Shown: positions 6,384 through 12,834 of the stretch, piece by piece | Position numbering within the stretch: position 1 is the first letter of the stretch | How the letters are laid out: each line of letters begins with the position of its first letter | Assembly: GCA_903914045.1 (NCBI GenBank) | Contig: CAIWNO010000160.1 | Location: 1-12,834, forward strand | DNA from: an uncultured bacterium | GTDB taxonomy: Bacteria > Planctomycetota > Phycisphaerae > Phycisphaerales > SM1A02 | Length of the DNA: 12,834 nucleotides | Direction: 5' to 3' | The notes under the pieces: model-generated | What the model was told of the DNA's origin: nothing | What the model saw: the letters and a program-made list of their open reading frames with translations, nothing else | The model's database searches: none | Translations under genes and position numbers: made by a program

Positions 6384-7955
6384 TTACGGGTTGGGATTGG
6401 GGTTTTGTGAAGTTTTTTTGGCGGGCGGGCTTGGGGATTTTTTTTTGGAAGCGCTTGCGGACTTTGGCAATGACTTGTTGGCGGAATTGATTGCCTTCTT
6501 GCTCTCAACTTGAGTTGCCTTCAAGGGTCGCTTCAACGCTTTTTTTGACGAGGTCGTTCCATCTGGAATCAACCGCTTGCGCACCAAGAGATGGTGGTAA
6601 TGCTGCGCGAAACGGTGCGCCTCATCGCGAATGGCTTGGCACATTTTCAGCCCAAGATTTTCACGGCCCAAGCGAATGGGCTCGCTCTCGCGCTGCACAT
6701 AAATAAGCTCCTCTTTTTTCGCCAGGCTCACCACAAATGGAGGCTTAGTTTCAAACTCCGCGAAGGCGTCGAGCGCGGAATGTAATTGCCCAACGCCGCC
6801 GTCAATTAAAATCACATCGGGATACAACTCGCTGCCCTTGCCTTCTTCACGGTAGCGGCGGCTGACCACTTCGCGAATGGCGGCGTAGTCATCGTTGGCG
6901 ACGGTTTGAATTTTAAAGCGCCGATAGCGCTGCTTGACGGGACGACCATTCACAAAACACACCAGGCTTCCAACCGTTTCGCCGCCACCCAAGTGCGCAA
7001 TGTCGATCGCCTCCACGCACTGAATCTCTTGCGACAAGCCAAGCGTGCGCTGCAAACTTTTGCAACCCAACTTCGGGTCCTGAATTGAAATCGTCACTTC
7101 CGGTTGCCAGTCGTACTGCGCCTCGTCGCCGCGACGCTCGCGCTCGTCAAGGCGCTCAATGGCCTGCACTTGATCGCGCAAAATAGCGGCTTCTTCAAAG
7201 CGTTTTTCATCGCTGGCCTTGCGCATTTCGGCGCGCAACTCCTTCAACATCACGCTGCGTTTGCCCTCTAGAAAACGGCAAAAACGATTGATGTCCTCGC
7301 GGTAGCGCTGCGGCGAAATACGATTGGCGCACGGCGCCGTGCACTGCGCCATGCTGTGCAACAAACATGGACGCACCGAACGGTTGCGCGGATCGGTGGA
7401 GTCAATGTCAAGCTCGCATGTGCGATATTGAAAAACGCGCTGCAACAATTGCACCGCGTGGCGCAAACTTGCGCCACTAATAAATGGCCCATACAAACGC
7501 GCGTTGCGAAATCGCTGCGCCGCTGGATCACGCGTGACAAACACGCCGGGAAATTCATCGCGCGTGGTGATGGCCAGATACGGAAATGTTTTGTCATCAA
7601 GCAGGCGCGTGTTAAAGTGCGGCTTTAAATCTTTCACCAGGCGCGCCTCCATCAGCAGCGCCTCCCATGAACCTTCGCAGGGAATCATTTCGATGTCGGT
7701 GATCAGCTCCAACATGGGTTGCTTCTTTGGACCCAAGTCCGTGCTGCCCAGAAAATAACTGCTCGCACGCTCGGGCAGGCAATTGGCCTTGCCCACATAC
7801 AGAACTTTGCCGGCCGCATCCTTCATGAGATACACCCCCGCAACCTCTGGAAATGCCTTGGCTTTGGCTAACAAACCCGCCAAACGCGCGGTCAGTGAAA
7901 CATTCAAATCACCCTTGGGGGCGGGCGTGTTGGGGTTGTTCTGAGATTCGGCCAC
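6384..7955 (-). CDS. uvrC: UvrABC excinuclease subunit C, lacking the C-terminal helix-hairpin-helix domain
   Basis: UvrC makes the 3' and 5' incisions in nucleotide excision repair. The GIY-YIG nuclease is N-terminal (GVYLMK at 40-45, YVGKA at 53-57, R63). A four-Cys region follows (C180, C197, C205, C209), matching the spacing proposed to bind a [4Fe-4S] cluster in E. coli UvrC. A UVR domain that contacts UvrB is at about 249-271. The RNase H-like 5' nuclease has D318 (EAIDIAH), D385 (LIDGG) and H447 (RDEAHRF). Tandem HhH motifs normally follow, but here residues about 464-523 are a Lys/Ser/Pro-rich tail ending in Asn-Pro repeats. Length is 523, against about 610 in E. coli. The start is a GTG with no clear Shine-Dalgarno. 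It is first in the minus-strand cluster with rnd downstream. Confidence 0.95.
   Translation of the reverse strand: MAESQNNPNTPAPKGDLNVSLTARLAGLLAKAKAFPEVAGVYLMKDAAGKVLYVGKANCLPERASSYFLGSTDLGPKKQPMLELITDIEMIPCEGSWEALLMEARLVKDLKPHFNTRLLDDKTFPYLAITTRDEFPGVFVTRDPAAQRFRNARLYGPFISGASLRHAVQLLQRVFQYRTCELDIDSTDPRNRSVRPCLLHSMAQCTAPCANRISPQRYREDINRFCRFLEGKRSVMLKELRAEMRKASDEKRFEEAAILRDQVQAIERLDERERRGDEAQYDWQPEVTISIQDPKLGCKSLQRTLGLSQEIQCVEAIDIAHLGGGETVGSLVCFVNGRPVKQRYRRFKIQTVANDDYAAIREVVSRRYREEGKGSELYPDVILIDGGVGQLHSALDAFAEFETKPPFVVSLAKKEELIYVQRESEPIRLGRENLGLKMCQAIRDEAHRFAQHYHHLLVRKRLIPDGTTSSKKALKRPLKATQVESKKAINSANKSLPKSASASKKKSPSPPAKKTSQNPNPNP
6438..6446 (-). repeat. Nine-A homopolymer inside the uvrC tail
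   Basis: The coding strand carries nine consecutive A residues encoding three lysines in the low-complexity tail of UvrC. A slip of one base would alter only the last 18 or so residues, and in one frame would extend translation into the start of rnd. Tracts of this length are prone to polymerase slippage. Confidence 0.6.
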
Positions 7956-7982
7956 AAACAGAGTCTAGGAAATACTTGGCTT

Positions 7983-8011
7983 TATATAAATGATTGGTTT
8001 GAACCCGCCAA
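7983..8011 (-). promoter_or_regulatory. Candidate sigma-70-type promoter for uvrC
   Basis: On the minus strand TTGGCG (8006-8011, four of six to consensus) is separated by exactly 17 bp from TATATA (7983-7988, four of six). It points at the uvrC start about 28 bp downstream. It overlaps the opposing promoter of the lipoprotein gene. I see no SOS box. Confidence 0.4.
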
Positions 8012-8026
8012 AGTGTGTGCTACTAT
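7999..8026 (+). promoter_or_regulatory. Candidate extended -10 promoter for the Cys-rich lipoprotein gene
   Basis: TTGAAC (7999-8004) and TACTAT (8021-8026) are 16 bp apart. A TG at 8018-8019 gives the extended -10 form TGnTACTAT. Transcription would start near 8033, leaving a leader of about 65 bases before the ATG at 8099. The near-palindrome GGTTTGAACC (7996-8005) overlaps the -35 and could be an operator. Confidence 0.45.
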
Positions 8027-8098
8027 TGCCGCAGTGCTTTCAAAGGCGAAGTTCGCCTAGCACAATTTCTTTCGAGTCATCTTTACAAAGGATCTCAC

Positions 8099-8509
8099 AT
8101 GAAACTTTTCGCAACACTCACGGCTGGTCTTCTCTTTGGTCTTGCTGCTTGTCAAAGCACTCCAACAACTGCGCCAGGCGCGGTCAGTGGTTGCTGTGGT
8201 GGCAAGTCTTGCAGCACCGATGGCGCGTGCAATAAAGACAAGAGCAAGTGCACAACGACCGCTTGCGCAACCAAGGCTGCTGCCGCAAGCCCAGGCGCTG
8301 TTTCCGAAACCAAGTCCGGTTGCTGCGCTGATAAGTCAGCGGCCGCAAGCCCAGGCGCTGTAAGCGAAACCAAGTCTGGTTGCTGCTCCGACAAGGCCAA
8401 GGCCACAAGCCCAGGCGCTGTCAGCGAAACCAAGAGCGATTGCAAAACATCATCTGGTTGCCCAATGACTGGCGCAGGTTCCTGCCCATTTGCCGCTAAA
8501 CCAAGCTGA
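8099..8509 (+). CDS. Small Cys-rich lipoprotein with 20-residue repeats, unknown function
   Basis: This is a 136-residue protein with a lipoprotein signal peptide: MKLF, a hydrophobic core and the lipobox LAAC with the lipidated cysteine at 18. The ATG at 8099 is chosen because AAAGGA lies six bases upstream; the longer frame from 8015 lacks this and would bury the signal. The mature chain is low-complexity and hydrophilic, with 13 further cysteines (32, 33, 38, 44, 51, 56, 75, 76, 95, 96, 115, 121, 129). Three consecutive 20-residue repeats cover 61-120 around SPGAVSETKSGCC, with a degenerate earlier copy, APGAVSGCC, at 25-33. The end carries GCPM and CPF. Many Cys with Lys and Ser and no bulky core suggest metal binding or disulfide-rich structure at the cell envelope, but no known family is recognised. 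It has its own promoter, leader and terminator. Confidence 0.85.
   Translation: MKLFATLTAGLLFGLAACQSTPTTAPGAVSGCCGGKSCSTDGACNKDKSKCTTTACATKAAAASPGAVSETKSGCCADKSAAASPGAVSETKSGCCSDKAKATSPGAVSETKSDCKTSSGCPMTGAGSCPFAAKPS
8279..8458 (+). repeat. Three tandem 60-bp coding repeats
   Basis: Units run 8279-8338, 8339-8398 and 8399-8458. Each carries the conserved core CAAGCCCAGGCGCTG at the same offset, and the first two differ mainly at third codon positions. The exact 60-bp period keeps the reading frame, so copy number could change without disrupting the lipoprotein. Confidence 0.9.
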
Positions 8510-8521
8510 TAAATTCACTGC

Positions 8522-8563
8522 ATGAATGCGCTTGCAAGTCGCAATGACTTGAAAGCGCTTCAT
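8522..8563 (+). other. Long imperfect hairpin 3' of the lipoprotein gene
   Basis: Three paired blocks make one stem: ATGAA (8522-8526) with TTCAT (8559-8563), GCGCTT (8528-8533) with AAGCGC (8553-8558), and CAAGTC (8535-8540) with GACTTG (8546-8551). There is one bulged T (8527), one G/A mismatch (8534/8552) and a loop of GCAAT. That is 17 base pairs. It starts 12 bases after the lipoprotein stop and has no T-tract, so it is not itself an intrinsic terminator. It may protect the mRNA 3' end or bind a protein. Confidence 0.7.
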
Positions 8564-8581
8564 CAAAGATGACTCGACTTT

Positions 8582-8616
8582 GGGCGGCTCGCACACGCGG
8601 GCCGCCCATTTTATTT
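8582..8616 (+). terminator. Rho-independent terminator of the lipoprotein gene
   Basis: A perfect 7-bp GC stem, GGGCGGC (8582-8588) with GCCGCCC (8601-8607), encloses a 12-base loop and is followed by ATTTTATTT. It separates the lipoprotein transcript from pyrC. Since pyrC starts 48 bp later, a leader or attenuator role for pyrC is possible. I see no convincing promoter between 8617 and 8663. Confidence 0.75.
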
Positions 8617-8663
8617 GTGCCGCCAAATTATTTCAGCGCGCAGCCGCTACCATCACCGCGCAA

Positions 8664-9989
8664 ATGCAAAGCAATGACACTGCTCTTTTAATTCGCGGCG
8701 GTCGCGTGGTTGATCCGTCGCGCAACGTTGACGCGCGCGCCGATGTGTTGATTCAGAACGGTCGCGTTGAAAAAATTTCTGCCACTCCCATCACGCACAG
8801 TGGCGCCACGGCGATCGACGCGGATGGTTGCCTGGTGTGCCCGGGATTGATTGACCCGCATGTGCATTTGCGCGAGCCAGGCGGCGAACACAAGGAAACT
8901 ATTCATACCGGCGCGCAGGCCGCCATTGCCGGCGGCTTTAGCAGTGTGTGTTGCATGCCCAACACCACGCCCGCGCTGGACCTGCCAAGCCTTGTGGATT
9001 TTGTGCGCTTGAAGGCGAAAGAAGCAGGTTTTGCGCGCGTGTTTGTTGCCGCCGCCGGAACGCTTGGCCGCGCTGGCGAAAGTCTGTCGCCCATTGGCGC
9101 CATGGCGCTTGCGGGCGCGGTCGCCTTCACCGATGACGGCGATGGAATTGCAAACTCCGCCGTGATGCGGCGCGTGTTGCTGACATGCAAAGCCGCGGGC
9201 CGCGCGTGGATGCAACATTGTCAAGACGCCGCGCTCACTGTCGACGCATCCATGAACGCCGGTGCCATTGCCGCCAAACTTGGATTGACAGGTTGGCCCG
9301 CCGTGGCCGAGGAACTTATGTTGGAGCGCGATGTGCGCTTGAACCGCTCGATTGGTTGCCGCTATCACGCGCAACATCTTTCGTCTGGCGGCAGCGTTGA
9401 CATTATTCGCCGCGCCAAAAGCGAGGGACAGCCCGTGAGTGGCGAGGCTTCGCCGCATCATTTGTTGCTGACGGACGATGCATGCGATGGCTGGAACACC
9501 ATGGCGAAAGTGAATCCGCCACTGCGGCGGCCCGAGGATATTGACGCGCTTCGCCGCGCGGTTGCCGATGGAACCATTGAAGTGCTTGCCACCGATCACG
9601 CGCCGCATACCGCAAGCGAGAAGGCGAAAGATTTTTCCGCGGCGCCATTTGGTTGCATTGGTTTGGAAAGCGCGCTGCCCATGTACGCCAAGGCGCTTAT
9701 TGAAACCGGCTTGATGAAGTGGCCCGATGTGATTGAGCGCATGACGGTTGGCCCCGCGAAATTGCTGGGTTTGTTTGAGCGCGGCTATGGCCGCCTGCAT
9801 GAAGGTGGACTTGCGGATGTGAGCGTGATTGACATTGGCGCCAAGGTGACCATTGATGCCAACACATTCCGCGGCATGAGCCGTAATTGTCCGTTCAATG
9901 GAATGCAGGGAACGGGTCGCGCGCGCGCGGTGATTGTGAATGGAAAACTTTTTGATCTGACGCGCGCGAATTGGTTCGAGGTCGCTTGA
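8664..9989 (+). CDS. pyrC: Dihydroorotase, class I
   Basis: Dihydroorotase closes carbamoyl-aspartate to dihydroorotate, the third step of pyrimidine synthesis. The protein is an amidohydrolase TIM barrel of 441 residues, the usual class I length. Metal and catalytic residues are visible: HVH at 66-68 in GLIDPHVHLREPG, D157 in AFTDDG, H185 in MQHCQD, H238 in the YHAQHLSS strand and D311 in ATDHAPH. SPHHLLLTD, NPPLR and the C-terminal FNG-x-x-x-TG segment are also typical. The ATG at 8664 begins a normal N-terminus (MQSNDTALLIRGGRVVDPSR). An upstream in-frame TTG at 8580 would translate the terminator and is rejected. There is no clear Shine-Dalgarno. pyrB, often adjacent, is not here. The RND gene starts 41 bp downstream and is probably cotranscribed. 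Confidence 0.94.
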   Translation: MQSNDTALLIRGGRVVDPSRNVDARADVLIQNGRVEKISATPITHSGATAIDADGCLVCPGLIDPHVHLREPGGEHKETIHTGAQAAIAGGFSSVCCMPNTTPALDLPSLVDFVRLKAKEAGFARVFVAAAGTLGRAGESLSPIGAMALAGAVAFTDDGDGIANSAVMRRVLLTCKAAGRAWMQHCQDAALTVDASMNAGAIAAKLGLTGWPAVAEELMLERDVRLNRSIGCRYHAQHLSSGGSVDIIRRAKSEGQPVSGEASPHHLLLTDDACDGWNTMAKVNPPLRRPEDIDALRRAVADGTIEVLATDHAPHTASEKAKDFSAAPFGCIGLESALPMYAKALIETGLMKWPDVIERMTVGPAKLLGLFERGYGRLHEGGLADVSVIDIGAKVTIDANTFRGMSRNCPFNGMQGTGRARAVIVNGKLFDLTRANWFEVA

Positions 9990-10030
9990 GTTTGGATCCG
10001 TCTCAACAAGATCGCAGACGCGTTCGGGTG

Positions 10031-12700
10031 ATGGATTGGTTGTACACCACAATCGCTGCGCGGCCCAAGTGGATCATTGCGGCGCTTACGGTGGCGGCTT
10101 TGGTGTGCGCTGGAATTAGTTTTCAATATTTAAAATTGGACGCCGATACCGATTCGCTGATTGGCGAGGACCAGCCGTTTTTAAAGGATTGGCGCCGCTT
10201 TATTAAGGATTTTGGCGACCTGGAATATGCGATCGCGGTGGTTGATCCGCGCGGCGACGCCCCCGCCGCCGACCGCGCCGTGCGCGAGTTAAGCACGCGC
10301 TTGGCCACGCTGGCCAGCGTTGCAAAAGTACACGGCAGCATTGACGCGCAAGATCAGTGGCGGCTTGCGCCCCGCGCCATGAGCGACGATGAACTTGCGG
10401 GTCTTGCCGATGCCGCAGGCGCGCTTCCAATTTTGGCGGCGCGCCCAACGCTTGCGCAACTTTTAAAAGATGGCGAAGCACGCGTGAAACTTTTGCTAGA
10501 TGAAGGCGCGAAGATGGATGCGACCACGCAACGATCAACCGCCGCCAACGCGTTCATGTTGCTGGGCGTGGGTGCAAGTGGCCAACCTAACGCCGACACA
10601 TTGCCGCTTGCCACGGCGCTGCAAACGCGCTGGCTAAGCAACGAAGGTGGCGCGTTGCGCTTGGTGTTGGTCATGCCCAAGAAAAATTACGAGTCACTTG
10701 CGGTGGTGGATGAATCGTTGCTGGAAATGCGCAAAGTGATCGCGGAGATTCAGGCGAAGGAACCAACCATTGAGATTGGCTTAACGGGCAAACCAGTTTT
10801 GCAAGCCGATGAAATGGAAACCACCAGCTCGGACATGAATGTGGCGTCCATAGTTGCATTGGCGTTGTGCGCGGGGTTGTTCATGATTGTTTTTCGCGGA
10901 GTGAAGCGGCCGCTCTTTGCGGTGGCGGCATTCTTGGCGGGCGCGGCGCTGACCTACGCCGCGGCGACCGTTATGATTGGCAGTTTGAACCTGCTCAGCG
11001 TGGTGTTCATGCTGGTGTTAGTGGGCGTGGGTTTGGACTACGGAATTCACATGATTGCCCGCTATTTAGAAGGTTTGCGCCACATGGACAGCGCGGCCAG
11101 CGTGCGCCACATGATGCGCACCGCGACGCCCAGCATGTTGGCGGGCGCGGCCGTGAGCGCGGGAACTTTTCTGATCGCCATTTTTGTTCCCATGCAAGGG
11201 CTGCGTGAACTTGGAATTATTTCTGGGGTTGGGTTGCTTCTATGCGCGGCCACCATGGCGATTGGATTGCCAGCGTTGCTGTTGTGCTTTGACAAGCGCG
11301 GCGCGGATGATTCAAAGCAGCTTTCCTTTTTTGCAAGCAGAACTGTGATTGCGCAAACTCATTCAAACGCTCCAATCAACCGCCACAGAATGTTTGTTGC
11401 AATTTCTTTGCTGGCCATGGTTGCGGGCGTTGTGATTGCGTGGGAACGCGTGGGCTTTGAAAGCAATCTGCTCAAACTTCAAGCCGCGGATTTATCAAGC
11501 GTTTCGTGGCAGCGGCGCTTGCAAACCGAAGGCGGAAACTCAACTTGGTTTGGCGCGGTGATTACGGATTCATTTGACAAGGTCGCGCCGCTGGTGGAGA
11601 AAGCCAAGTTGCAACCGCTGATCCGCAATTCTCGCAGCGTTCTAGATTTTGTGAAAGCAGATTCGCCGCGGCGCAATCAAATGCGCGCGGTGATTGCTGG
11701 CGCAAACGCCGCGGTCAATGCGAACGCAAGTGAGGCAACCAGTACCAACGCAAGTGCTGGCGCGCAAACCGCGTTGTCAACCGAAGCCAATACCACATCA
11801 AGGTTGCTTGAATTTGCACAACGCGCCGGCGACCGCGTGGAATCACTGGCCAATGGCGCCAACACCGCAGGCGCGCCCGCCAAGGATGTCGCCATGATTC
11901 GCAACCTTGCGCTGTCCTTGCGCGCGTTGCGCAACGCGCTGGAAACCAATGAAATCACTGCAAAAACGCGCGCCGATGAATCCATTGCGCTGGCCGCGTT
12001 CGCGGCGCAGCAACTGCAGATTGGCGCGGGCCTTTCACTGCGCGACTCGCTGCCCCCCGCGGTGCGCGACTCGTTCAGCAGCGTCAACAATCAGTTCGCC
12101 ATTCTGTTGCACCCGCAAGAGGACATTTGGGAACCAGGCGCCATGGCTCCATTTGTGGCCGCCATGCGCACCGTGGATCCATCGGTCACCGGCGCGCCAA
12201 TCACGGTATTTGAAAGTGTGCAACTTATGCGCGCAAGTTTTGTGTGGCAAGGATTAATCGCCAGCGCGTTTGTGTTGGCGCTGCTGTATGTGGATTTTCG
12301 CAGCGTCAAACTAACGGCTATTGCGTTTCTAAGTTTGCTTGCGGGACTCGGCTGGACCGTTGGCATTATGGGCTTACTGAAGATTCCATTCACGCTGGCC
12401 AATTTTTTCGCCATTCCAATTATGATTGGCCTTGGCATTGACAGCGCCATTCACATCACGCACCGAGTTCTAGAAGGCGGACTGACGCATGGCTTTGGTA
12501 GCACGCGACGCGCCGTCATTGTGACGGCTATCACCACCACGATTGGATTTGGAACGCTGCTCTTTGCGCAACACCGCGGTCTGCGCGGGCTTGGCGAAGT
12601 GATGACCATTGCAAGTTTGTGCTGCTTGGTTTCCGCGGTGTGGTTGCTACCAGCCATGTTGCGTTTGATGGGGTACGACAAGTTCACGCATCATCACTAG
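10031..12700 (+). CDS. RND superfamily exporter with two MMPL modules, HpnN-like
   Basis: This is an 889-residue inner-membrane protein with duplicated RND architecture. TM1 is at about 14-34, a large periplasmic loop at 35-270, then a five-helix bundle at about 272-420 containing GVGLDYGIHM (about 332-341). TM7 is at about 453-471, a second loop at 472-735 and a final bundle at about 739-880 containing GLGIDSAIHI (about 800-809). The loop following TM7 (FESNLLKLQ, then SVLDFVKAD) resembles HpnN proteins, which move hopanoids to the outer membrane. HpnN is my best guess, but a generic MMPL lipid exporter is possible. Residues about 557-590 are an Asn/Ala/Ser/Thr-rich insert. The ATG at 10031 is chosen over the TTG at 9971, which overlaps pyrC. 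The C-terminus ends in Thr-His-His-His. Confidence 0.85.
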   Translation: MDWLYTTIAARPKWIIAALTVAALVCAGISFQYLKLDADTDSLIGEDQPFLKDWRRFIKDFGDLEYAIAVVDPRGDAPAADRAVRELSTRLATLASVAKVHGSIDAQDQWRLAPRAMSDDELAGLADAAGALPILAARPTLAQLLKDGEARVKLLLDEGAKMDATTQRSTAANAFMLLGVGASGQPNADTLPLATALQTRWLSNEGGALRLVLVMPKKNYESLAVVDESLLEMRKVIAEIQAKEPTIEIGLTGKPVLQADEMETTSSDMNVASIVALALCAGLFMIVFRGVKRPLFAVAAFLAGAALTYAAATVMIGSLNLLSVVFMLVLVGVGLDYGIHMIARYLEGLRHMDSAASVRHMMRTATPSMLAGAAVSAGTFLIAIFVPMQGLRELGIISGVGLLLCAATMAIGLPALLLCFDKRGADDSKQLSFFASRTVIAQTHSNAPINRHRMFVAISLLAMVAGVVIAWERVGFESNLLKLQAADLSSVSWQRRLQTEGGNSTWFGAVITDSFDKVAPLVEKAKLQPLIRNSRSVLDFVKADSPRRNQMRAVIAGANAAVNANASEATSTNASAGAQTALSTEANTTSRLLEFAQRAGDRVESLANGANTAGAPAKDVAMIRNLALSLRALRNALETNEITAKTRADESIALAAFAAQQLQIGAGLSLRDSLPPAVRDSFSSVNNQFAILLHPQEDIWEPGAMAPFVAAMRTVDPSVTGAPITVFESVQLMRASFVWQGLIASAFVLALLYVDFRSVKLTAIAFLSLLAGLGWTVGIMGLLKIPFTLANFFAIPIMIGLGIDSAIHITHRVLEGGLTHGFGSTRRAVIVTAITTTIGFGTLLFAQHRGLRGLGEVMTIASLCCLVSAVWLLPAMLRLMGYDKFTHHH

Positions 12701-12834
12701 AATAATGCGCATGGATTTGTACCTGACGATTTGACAAACACGCCCGCCTAACATCCCACCGCAACACATTTACAAATTTCATCCAACTCAAAGTTTCATG
12801 AACCACATTCCAAAATTCCATCATCTTGCAATGA
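12701..12834. other. Unassigned 134-bp tail of the window
   Basis: After the RND stop there is no recognisable terminator or gene. An ATG at 12798 opens a frame that reaches the window edge after 12 codons, without a Shine-Dalgarno. On the minus strand a frame is open from 12833 to a stop at 12684-12686. Neither can be judged from this fragment. Confidence 0.3.

Noticed and set aside
6411..6420. A7 run near the uvrC stop as a programmed frameshift site
   Set aside because: The phase of the zero frame does not fit the X-XXY-YYZ rule, and no obvious downstream structure is seen.
7996..8006. T-loop-like GGGTTCAAACC on the minus strand, suggesting a tRNA
   Set aside because: There is no matching acceptor, D or anticodon arm around it, and the bases fit the divergent promoter region.
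8279..8458. CRISPR-like spacing of 60-bp repeats
   Set aside because: The whole unit is repeated, there are no unique spacers, and the repeats are in frame within a lipoprotein gene.
8580..8663. N-terminal extension of pyrC from a TTG
   Set aside because: It would be encoded by the terminator stem and matches nothing in dihydroorotases.
8688..10052. 454-codon open frame antisense to pyrC
   Set aside because: It mirrors a clear dihydroorotase, is His/Arg/Ala-rich and has no recognisable domain. Long antisense frames are expected opposite GC-rich genes.
12731..12754. Perfect TTGACA at 12731-12736 as a promoter -35
   Set aside because: No -10-like hexamer lies 15-19 bp downstream.
12684..12833. 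Minus-strand open frame of about 49 codons entering from the right edge
   Set aside because: It is too short to judge, overlaps the RND 3' end and shows no recognisable motif.

Overview
The window is 12.8 kb of tightly packed bacterial chromosome, moderately GC-rich, with short gaps between genes. I see no phage, transposon, plasmid, CRISPR, tRNA or rRNA signature. The best lineage guess is Planctomycetota, perhaps Phycisphaerae. It rests on the UvrC end motif (RDEAHRFAQHYHH), the lack of a UvrC helix-hairpin-helix domain and general protein style. It is an inference, not a proven assignment.

Layout from left to right. (1) Bases 1-1080, +: 3' part of a cardiolipin synthase (PLD superfamily), running in from outside the window. 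(2) Bases 1142-1807, -: an iron-sulfur pair, [2Fe-2S] ferredoxin (fdx) followed by iscX, convergent with cls. (3) Bases 1882-2946, +: rlmN, a radical-SAM 23S rRNA/tRNA adenine methyltransferase, divergent from fdx. (4) Bases 3108-7955, -: four co-oriented genes, uvrC, rnd (RNase D), a secreted protein of unknown function and a cytoplasmic protein of unknown function. Gaps between the first three are about 50 bp. A 56-bp degenerate octamer array sits before the last. (5) Bases 8099-12700, +: a small Cys-rich lipoprotein with three exact-period 20-residue repeats, then a long hairpin and a terminator, then pyrC (dihydroorotase) and a two-module RND/MMPL exporter resembling HpnN.

Functional picture: mostly housekeeping. 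Phospholipid synthesis (Cls), Fe-S assembly (Fdx, IscX), two proteins that probably carry Fe-S clusters (RlmN; UvrC by its four-Cys pattern), nucleotide excision repair (UvrC), RNA 3' processing (RNase D), pyrimidine synthesis (PyrC) and lipid export (RND). The neighbourhood does not read as a defence or mobile island.

The least explained parts are the Cys-rich repeat lipoprotein with its own promoter and 3' structures, the two unknown genes downstream of rnd, the octamer array between them, and a heptamer (CGCTTGC/GCAAGCG) that recurs far more often than composition predicts. I found no clear-cut new multi-gene system. The lipoprotein locus is the best candidate for something undescribed.
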